The position numbers and the translations under genes are program-made. 20,250 nt of DNA from CAZWUZ01 sp964637655 [NCBI: uncultured bacterium]. Lineage in GTDB: Bacteria > DAOPZR01. The stretch is from contig CAZWUZ010000029.1 in the NCBI GenBank assembly GCA_964637655.1, positions 1 through 20,250 of the forward strand. Direction: 5' to 3'. A model generated the notes under the pieces. That model worked only from the letters and a program-made list of their open reading frames with translations, was not told the DNA's origin and searched no databases. Shown one piece after another: positions 16,361-20,250 of this stretch (its first letter is position 1; each line of letters opens with the position of its first letter).

Positions 16361-18016
16361 GTGAGAGACCGCCTGTCAACTGCTGTGCGCCGCCGCCGTG
16401 CCCGCCGCTGGCTGCCGCTCGCCGGGCTCATGCTCGCGGTTGCCGCGCTGCTGGTGCTGACGGCTGATGACCTTGGGGTTACGGTCGATGAGGCGCGCTA
16501 CCTGCGGCGGGCGGAATCGATGCGCGACTATCTTGCCGGGAGCATGGCGGCGCTGCGGGCCGACGATCTGCAGACGCCGTTCTCGCCCGACTTCATCGAT
16601 TATCATTTCCACCGCTACGCGTGGCTCCCCGGACACCCGGACTTCTACCGGCTGGTCAATGCCGGCTTTCTCGTGCTCGCCGGCGATACGCTCGGACCGT
16701 TTGCCGCCGTGCGACTTGGCACGCAGGTGGTCTTCGTGCTGCTCTTCCTGCCGCTGTGGTATGGCGAACTGCGGCGGCGTGCCGGGACGGGCGTGGCGCT
16801 GTTCTTTGTCGTGGCACTCTGCGCCAACGGGCGCGTCTGGCATGAACTGCATCATGCCACCTTCGACGCGCCGGCGATGATGATGACCTGGTTCGCCCTG
16901 CTGGCCCTGATGCGTCTGCCGGCGCGCCCGGGGGCCTGCATCGCGGCGGCGGTGCTGGTCGGCTGCGCACTCAATACCAAGTCGCAGACCGCCGCGGTGC
17001 CGGCTGCGCTCGTGCTGCTTGCCCTGCTGGTACGCGACCGCGCCCTGCGCCGTTTTGCCGTGGCGGTGGTGCTGCTGGCGCCGCTGGTCTACTGGGTCGG
17101 GCGTCCCTGGCTCTGGCACGATCCGTTCGGCCGTATGCTGGCGACCGCGCAGTATGCCCGCACCTGGAGCCAAAATACGCCGCTCTTCGGCGGACATACG
17201 ACGGTGCCGGTACGCTATCTGGACACGATATGGGTGCGCGTGGCGGATCGTGGCGGCCCGCCCTGGCATTATGTGCCGGTGATGATAACGGCGACGCTGC
17301 CGCTGTTTGTCACTGTGCTCCTGCCGGCCGGCATCCTGGTCATGCTGCGCCGCGGCGGCCGCGCCCGCCTGCTGCCGCCGGCGGTGATCGCCGTCTTCCT
17401 CGCCATGCTGCTGACACCGGGGGCGCCGCGCTATGACGGGGTGCGTCTGTACCTGGTTATCTGGCCGCTGCTCTACCTGGTGGCTGCCGAGGGGTACGTC
17501 GCGCTGCGCCGGCGGTATGCGTGCCTGCGCCGCCCGCTGGCCCGTACTGGCTGCCTGCTGCTGCTGGCGGCGACCGTGCTGCAGACCGCGTCACTGCGGC
17601 CGTATTACGAAATGTATTACAGCGACGCGTGCGGCGGACCGGCGGGAGCGCAGCGCCTCGGACTGGAAACGCAGTACAGCGGCGGGTGTATCAATCGCGA
17701 GTTCATCGCGCGCTACCTCAAGCCGCTGCCGCCCGGCACCCGTCTTGCCCTGCTGCCCGACATCATTCCCGTCCTGCGCATCTACCGCGATCTGGGTGAA
17801 CTGCGCCCCGACGTGGTGCCGTACCCGGCGTCCGATACGGAAGCGGTGGTGGTCTGGTACCGCGAGGGGTATCTGGATTCCGCCATGCCGCCGGCGCTGC
17901 GGGCGACTGATCCGGTGCGGACGGAGACCCGGGCCGGGGTTACGGTCTGGGAACTCTACGCGCTGTCACCGCGGGTGCGGGAGGTCTGGGCCGCGCCGCC
18001 GCGTGCAAGCAGATGA
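16361..18016 (+). CDS. GT39/PMT-like membrane glycosyltransferase (GT-C fold)
   Basis: This 551-residue protein has a GTG start, an N-terminal helix (about 17-35), the acidic motif DDLGVTVDEARYLRR (36-50), in which Asp43-Glu44 match the catalytic DE pair of GT-C enzymes, and about ten further helices. RPWLWHDPFGRMLATAQYA, PPWHYVPVMITATLP and PYYEMYYSDACGGPAGAQRLGLETQY resemble protein O-mannosyltransferase/ArnT relatives, which use polyprenyl-phosphate sugars on the outer face of the inner membrane. The C-terminal 110 residues are probably periplasmic. Upstream there is only a distant AGGAACGG. The TGA stop (18014-18016) shares its last base with the conserved AAC of the first attC-like site, so the end of the gene is the edge of the inserted array. 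Confidence 0.82.
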   Translation: MRDRLSTAVRRRRARRWLPLAGLMLAVAALLVLTADDLGVTVDEARYLRRAESMRDYLAGSMAALRADDLQTPFSPDFIDYHFHRYAWLPGHPDFYRLVNAGFLVLAGDTLGPFAAVRLGTQVVFVLLFLPLWYGELRRRAGTGVALFFVVALCANGRVWHELHHATFDAPAMMMTWFALLALMRLPARPGACIAAAVLVGCALNTKSQTAAVPAALVLLALLVRDRALRRFAVAVVLLAPLVYWVGRPWLWHDPFGRMLATAQYARTWSQNTPLFGGHTTVPVRYLDTIWVRVADRGGPPWHYVPVMITATLPLFVTVLLPAGILVMLRRGGRARLLPPAVIAVFLAMLLTPGAPRYDGVRLYLVIWPLLYLVAAEGYVALRRRYACLRRPLARTGCLLLLAATVLQTASLRPYYEMYYSDACGGPAGAQRLGLETQYSGGCINREFIARYLKPLPPGTRLALLPDIIPVLRIYRDLGELRPDVVPYPASDTEAVVVWYREGYLDSAMPPALRATDPVRTETRAGVTVWELYALSPRVREVWAAPPRASR

Positions 18017-18071
18017 ACGATGAGCGTTCAGCGGGCTGTTTTCCGCGCCCGCTGCCGCGCGAAGTTCGCAG
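18012..18071 (-). repeat. attC-like recombination site 1 (array end next to the GT39-like gene)
   Basis: On the - strand the site reads CTGCGAAC-TTCGCG...GCTCATC-GTTCATC. It folds into a hairpin: AAC pairs with GTT, an unpaired spacer (GAA 18061-18063 against GATGA 18019-18023), GCG with CGC, a 2/3-base bulge, then an 8-bp stem (18029-18036 with 18047-18054) and a 10-base loop. The same layout recurs in sites 2 and 3. Imperfect hairpins with AAC/GTT ends are the form of integron attC sites; the outer core bases do not fit RYYYAAC/GTTRRRY. It follows the toxin remnant on the - strand. Confidence 0.72.
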
Positions 18072-18173
18072 GTTATTGTTTTTCCAATAATTCGGATTGC
18101 GGTGCAGATGCATGACCGCAATGATGACGATCTTTCCTGGTCGTTTGCGGAACAGGACGCCGAAAGGAAATGT
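18072..18173 (-). pseudogene. 3' remainder of the RelE/ParE toxin gene beyond an in-frame TAA
   Basis: Reading on in the same frame after the TAA (18174-18176) gives TFPFGVLFRKRPGKIVIIAV and then MHLHRNPNYWKNNNLR. This is what the C-terminal half of a RelE/ParE toxin looks like (FPYGVLFR, then a hydrophobic strand, then HxxRxPxYW). So a single in-frame stop separates two halves of one toxin gene. No stop ends this frame before site 1; it runs on through the hairpin repeat. Confidence 0.75.
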
Positions 18174-18362
18174 TTATGTGAGACAGCGGCGTACATCAAG
18201 CTCGACAATTTGATACAGGTTGGGGTTTAGAAAAATGCGATTGACTGCGTCTTGCACTGACATTAGAAAGCGTTTGCCGAGACCAGCTTGCTGCCCTTCA
18301 TAATACTTGGCGGCTGCCTTTAGTTCGGAATCAGCAGCCGGGTGAAACCTGACGATTTTCAT
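18174..18362 (-). CDS. RelE/ParE-family toxin, truncated by a nonsense codon
   Basis: This 62-residue frame has the start of a RelE/ParE (plasmid stabilisation) toxin: VRFHPAADSELKAAAKYYEGQQAGLGKRFL, the helix DAVNRIFLNPNLYQIV and VRRCL. Family members have about 95-100 residues, and the missing part is found in frame after the TAA. The ATG overlaps the antitoxin stop as ATGA, the usual antitoxin-first operon. Lacking the C-terminal strands that hold most active-site residues, the 62-residue product is probably inactive. Alternatives are recoding of the TAA or a sequencing error. Confidence 0.8.
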   Translation of the reverse strand: MKIVRFHPAADSELKAAAKYYEGQQAGLGKRFLMSVQDAVNRIFLNPNLYQIVELDVRRCLT

Positions 18363-18589
18363 GTGAGTGATGCGTACGCCTTAGCAAATACGGTGTCTGC
18401 GGCGCGGAGTTTTACCGCGCCGCGATCCACCTCAGCGCAGCGTCGACGGACTTCCTTTTTCCACTTTGCCGATAAAGGGGGGGCGGGTGGCGCGTCAAGG
18501 CTTTCGATCAATTTCTCGGCCACGAACGCGCGTAATGCAGGGGGTAGCCCCATTGCTTCCGCCATAACTTTTTTTGCCGTAGTACCCAT
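18359..18589 (-). CDS. Addiction-module antitoxin, TIGR02574 type
   Basis: This 76-residue protein matches the putative addiction-module component family (TIGR02574): LPPALRAFVAEKLIESLD, then PLSAKWKKEVRRRCAEVDRGAVKLRAADTVFAKA. Members neutralise a RelE/ParE toxin encoded just downstream, binding it through the C-terminal helix. The ATG has a strong AAGGAGG site (18596-18602 on the + strand as CCTCCTT) 6 bases away and a predicted promoter within the cassette. Since the toxin is broken, the antitoxin may persist without its partner or serve to protect against a related toxin; that is inference. Confidence 0.82.
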   Translation of the reverse strand: MGTTAKKVMAEAMGLPPALRAFVAEKLIESLDAPPAPPLSAKWKKEVRRRCAEVDRGAVKLRAADTVFAKAYASLT

Positions 18590-18634
18590 GAATATCCTCC
18601 TTCTTAATATATCATCATCCCTTGACTCAATCAG

Positions 18635-18663
18635 ATACTACCACAACGTCCGGCACAGAGCAA
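18635..18663 (-). promoter_or_regulatory. Predicted promoter of the toxin-antitoxin operon
   Basis: On the - strand a -35-like TTGCTC (18658-18663) lies 17 bases from a -10-like TAGTAT (18635-18640) preceded by TG (extended -10). The short palindrome TTGACTCAA (18622-18630) covers the expected transcription start and could be an operator for the antitoxin complex. The -35 box is a poor match. Confidence 0.4.
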
Positions 18664-18710
18664 CTATTTGCCGCCATTTATCATCTTTCGATTCATATCT
18701 GATTATTTTG

Positions 18711-18776
18711 TGCGAACGATGAACGTTCTGCCTTGAGCCGTGCCAGCGGCGAAGCGCAGCAACGCGAAGTTGTGGC
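18711..18776 (-). repeat. attC-like recombination site 2 (between the two cassettes)
   Basis: On the - strand it reads GCCACAAC-TTCGCG...GTTCATC-GTTCGCA. AAC pairs with GTT; the same GAA/GATGA spacer follows; then CGTT pairs with AACG, one C at 18760 bulges out, CTGC (18728-18731) pairs with GCAG (18756-18759), and an inner GCCG/CGGC hairpin (18737-18740 with 18747-18750) closes the end. Its central part differs from sites 1 and 3 while the fold is kept, which is typical of attC sites. It starts 16 bases after the ATPase stop codon. Confidence 0.72.
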
Positions 18777-18791
18777 GGATGCTGTCCATCA

Positions 18792-20015
18792 TTACCGCCC
18801 AATACCAAGAGCAGTGATGCTTTCGGCAAAGAAACTCTCGAGAGAAACATAGCGATAAACGGTAGCCTGATCGGCTTCCGGCGAGAGAAGTACTGTTTCT
18901 GCTTTCGGATAACGGCGCTTGAAGGCGGCGAGCCCGGACAATGTCTTGCCGGGGACACCCGACTTGACTTCAATGGCCAGCAATCGATCTCCGTATCGCA
19001 CCACATAATCGACCTCATAATTTCGCTCACGCCAGTAATACAGCTCGCCGCCTACCGCCAGCGCCAGCGCGTACAATTCGCGGCCAACCGCATTTTCCAG
19101 CCAGAAGCCCCGCAGCGCCGGTTCACGCATGAGGCGGCTGCGCTGGATACCGGTGATTGCGGCAATCAGACCGTTATCCATGACGAGGATTTTGGGAATC
19201 GACCCGCGCTGACGTATGTGGCCTCCGCTCCAGCGCTCCAGTGGAACGACAAGAAACGCCATCGCCAACAAGCGCAGATATGAGGCGATAGTCGTCACAT
19301 TGCCCGCATCGTTGAACGTGCCCAGCATTTTCTGATAGCTGATGATGCGGGCCGGATTTGCCACCGCCAGCGTGAAGGATTGGCGCAGAAGGATTGGTTT
19401 TGACACCGGTGCCAGCAGCAACAGGTCGCGCCCGAGCACGGTTTCGATCAGCGACTCGCGTAAATAACTTGCCCAGCGTTGCGGTTGATTGCGTAGGCCG
19501 AGGCCGCCGGGGTAACCGCCGAAATACAGAAATTCGTCGAAACTCAGGCCGAAACAGGCGTGACATTCGGCAAATGACCACTGGAGATGCCGATGCAGTT
19601 CAAAACGGCCCGCCATACTTTCTGCGAGGCCTTTCTGCATCAACAACGCTGATGAACCCAGAAGGATGACGCGCAGATTGATGTCCCGGGCGCGATCTTC
19701 ATCAAACAAGCGCTTTACCTGTTCACTCCATCGGGGAACTTTTTGGATTTCGTCCAGTACCAGCAGGCCGGGTTTCCGGCGACGGCATAGCCGGCGGGCT
19801 TGCAGCCAGTGTTCGTTTAGCCACTCCGGACCAGGCACTTCCGGTCGGTCAGCAGTTTGGTAGAGCGTTTTGCCCGGCCAGCGCCTGATTAATTGCAAGG
19901 CCAGTGTCGATTTTCCCACCTGTCGCGGACCGACAATAACCTGCAGCAGGTTCGGTTCTCCGGACAACGCCAGCCACAGCGCGTCATAGTGATGACGGCG
20001 AATATACCGTTTCAT
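18792..20015 (-). CDS. AAA_14 / DUF4143 family ATPase
   Basis: This 407-residue protein has an N-terminal P-loop ATPase domain (AAA_14): Walker A GPRQVGKST (29-37), Walker B LLVLDEIQ (84-91) and sensor segment VILLGSSALL (116-125). The C-terminal DUF4143 region keeps the pattern of PD-(D/E)XK nuclease-like folds: LEN (306-308), YEVDYVV (333-339) and AIEVKSG (347-353). These proteins are widespread in accessory DNA and their role is not settled. No ribosome site precedes the ATG, in keeping with the predicted leaderless transcript. The length is normal for the family and the gene looks intact. Confidence 0.9.
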   Translation of the reverse strand: MKRYIRRHHYDALWLALSGEPNLLQVIVGPRQVGKSTLALQLIRRWPGKTLYQTADRPEVPGPEWLNEHWLQARRLCRRRKPGLLVLDEIQKVPRWSEQVKRLFDEDRARDINLRVILLGSSALLMQKGLAESMAGRFELHRHLQWSFAECHACFGLSFDEFLYFGGYPGGLGLRNQPQRWASYLRESLIETVLGRDLLLLAPVSKPILLRQSFTLAVANPARIISYQKMLGTFNDAGNVTTIASYLRLLAMAFLVVPLERWSGGHIRQRGSIPKILVMDNGLIAAITGIQRSRLMREPALRGFWLENAVGRELYALALAVGGELYYWRERNYEVDYVVRYGDRLLAIEVKSGVPGKTLSGLAAFKRRYPKAETVLLSPEADQATVYRYVSLESFFAESITALGIGR

Positions 20016-20022
20016 AGCGCGA

Positions 20023-20051
20023 AATATAGCATATGTTTATGCCGCCGTCAA
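20023..20051 (-). promoter_or_regulatory. Predicted promoter of the AAA_14/DUF4143 gene (leaderless)
   Basis: On the - strand -35 TTGACG (20046-20051) lies 17 bases from -10 TATATT (20023-20028), with TG at the extended -10 position. Transcription should start at about 20016, one base before the ATG at 20015, and there is no Shine-Dalgarno, so the transcript is probably leaderless. Confidence 0.68.
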
Positions 20052-20079
20052 CAATTATCTCAATCAGTTGAGATAATTG
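20052..20079. promoter_or_regulatory. Perfect 12-bp-arm palindrome abutting the -35 box (operator candidate)
   Basis: CAATTATCTCAA (20052-20063), a TCAG spacer and TTGAGATAATTG (20068-20079) form a perfect inverted repeat. It ends directly at the -35 box of the ATPase promoter, a usual place for a repressor or activator site. Since it has no T-run and lies upstream of the gene, a terminator role is unlikely. The regulator is unknown; the ATPase itself is a candidate for autoregulation. Confidence 0.6.
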
Positions 20080-20136
20080 AATATTCGGACTGCAACCGGT
20101 ATCATCCTGGCAATTTTGTTTCGTTCATATATTTTT

Positions 20137-20199
20137 GCCACAACGATGAGCGCCCCGCGGGCGCTGCCGTCTGCGCCCGCTGCGGCGCGAAGTTGGCAG
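20137..20199 (-). repeat. attC-like recombination site 3 (upstream edge of cassette B)
   Basis: On the - strand it reads CTGCCAAC-TTCGCG...GCTCATC-GTTGTGGC. AAC pairs with GTT; the GAA/GATGA spacer follows; GCGCC (20150-20154) pairs with GGCGC (20184-20188); after a 2/3-base bulge an 8-bp stem GCGGGCGC/GCGCCCGC (20157-20164 with 20173-20180) ends in an 8-base loop. The fold is nearly the same as site 1. It lies 18 bases after a stop codon on the - strand. Confidence 0.72.
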
Positions 20200-20216
20200 A
20201 TCTTGATCGGGGGATA

Positions 20217-20250
20217 CTAAGCAGCGCGGCGTTTCTTGCTGCGGCCATTG
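20217..20250 (-). CDS. Possible C-terminal end of the next cassette gene (partial)
   Basis: On the - strand an open frame enters from the right edge and ends NGRSKKRRAA then TAG (20217-20219). The basic tail and the 18-base distance to site 3 match the gene-then-site layout of cassettes B and C, so this may be the last gene of a cassette A. Ten residues are too few to identify it or to exclude chance. Confidence 0.3.
   Translation of the reverse strand, partial: NGRSKKRRAA

Larger units (their letters stand above)
18018..18716 (-). mobile_element. Putative integron-like gene cassette C (toxin-antitoxin)
   Basis: If recombination occurs between G and TT of the GTT box as in integrons, this cassette is 699 bp, beginning TTCGCAC (- strand, at site 2) and ending in site 1, whose R''-like box is TGCGAAC. 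The first six bases, TTCGCA, are the complement of the TGCGAA in that box, as expected if the cassette once existed as a circle. It carries its own promoter, an antitoxin and a broken toxin. The DNA is visibly AT-richer than the genes to the left. Confidence 0.65.
18717..20143 (-). mobile_element. Putative integron-like gene cassette B (AAA_14/DUF4143 ATPase)
   Basis: This 1427-bp unit runs on the - strand from TTGTGGC (site 3) to the end of site 2. The first seven bases, TTGTGGC, are the complement of GCCACAA in its own site 2 box. It holds one gene with its own promoter and an operator-like palindrome, and the gene ends just before the site, as in integron cassettes. The spacer DNA upstream of the gene is AT-rich compared with the GC-rich hairpin sites. 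Confidence 0.65.

Noticed and set aside
16361-18071. GT39-like gene as a + strand cassette ending in attC-like site 1
   Set aside because: A cassette of that kind should start with a GTTCATC box upstream of the gene, and none is seen between 16300 and 16400. Base composition matches the chromosomal genes, and the other two units are oriented on the - strand.
20052-20079. Palindrome as an intrinsic terminator
   Set aside because: No T-run follows on either strand and it sits immediately upstream of a promoter -35 box, so an operator is more plausible.
18012-20199. Canonical integron attC sites
   Set aside because: The outer core boxes (TGCGAAC, CCACAAC, TGCCAAC; GTTCATC, GTTCGCA, GTTGTGG) do not fit RYYYAAC/GTTRRRY. 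I therefore call the sites attC-like on fold and cassette-end complementarity, not on consensus.
18012-20199. The three repeats as a CRISPR array or as transposon terminal repeats
   Set aside because: Spacing is 0.7 and 1.4 kb rather than tens of bases, so it is not a CRISPR. No transposase lies between the repeats, there are no flanking target duplications, and all copies have the same orientation with unit-specific ends.
20147-20221. Small + strand frame of 24 codons starting at 20147
   Set aside because: It lies inside attC-like site 3, has no ribosome site and no recognisable sequence.

Overview
The window is a very GC-rich, tightly packed bacterial chromosome segment. An LPS-type heptosyltransferase relative, an LpxL-type acyltransferase and two lipoproteins point to a Gram-negative cell with an outer membrane. 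The Cys-rich GT9 protein and the acyltransferase fusion remind me of PVC-group lineages (Lentisphaerota/Kiritimatiellota), but this is an impression and there is no rRNA or marker gene to test it.

Region 1 (1-6393, + strand) is one run of seven overlapping or near-abutting genes: a TPR protein cut by the window edge, a membrane histidine kinase, a receiver-only response regulator, a GT9 glycosyltransferase, a two-domain lysophospholipid-type acyltransferase, a chagasin-type protease-inhibitor lipoprotein and a ThiE-like protein. Envelope lipid/glycan assembly next to a signalling pair is the theme. Region 2 (6427-9437) has a fold-type I aminotransferase on the - strand and, divergently, a DUF3592 membrane protein and a LysE-type exporter fused in frame to a second membrane domain. 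The two divergent promoters lie back to back. Region 3 (9480-18016, + strand) is a complete five-gene branched-chain amino acid-type ABC transporter (livJ-H-M-G-F order), followed closely by a PfkB kinase, an EamA/DMT transporter and a GT39/PMT-like membrane glycosyltransferase.

Region 4 (about 18012-20250) is different. It is visibly AT-richer and its genes are on the - strand. Three imperfect hairpin sites of about 60 bp (18012-18071, 18711-18776, 20137-20199) share AACTTCGCG at one end and TCATCGTT at the other (read on the - strand) and separate two complete units. One unit carries a TIGR02574-type antitoxin with a nonsense-interrupted RelE/ParE toxin; the other carries an AAA_14/DUF4143 ATPase with its own promoter. 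The outermost bases of each unit are complementary to each other but differ between units, and each site follows closely after a gene on the - strand. This is the architecture of an integron gene-cassette array, except that the core boxes do not fit the canonical RYYYAAC/GTTRRRY consensus. No integrase is in the window. This attC-like cassette array of unfamiliar type is the most interesting item here; it abuts the stop codon of the GT39-like gene and appears to continue past the right edge.
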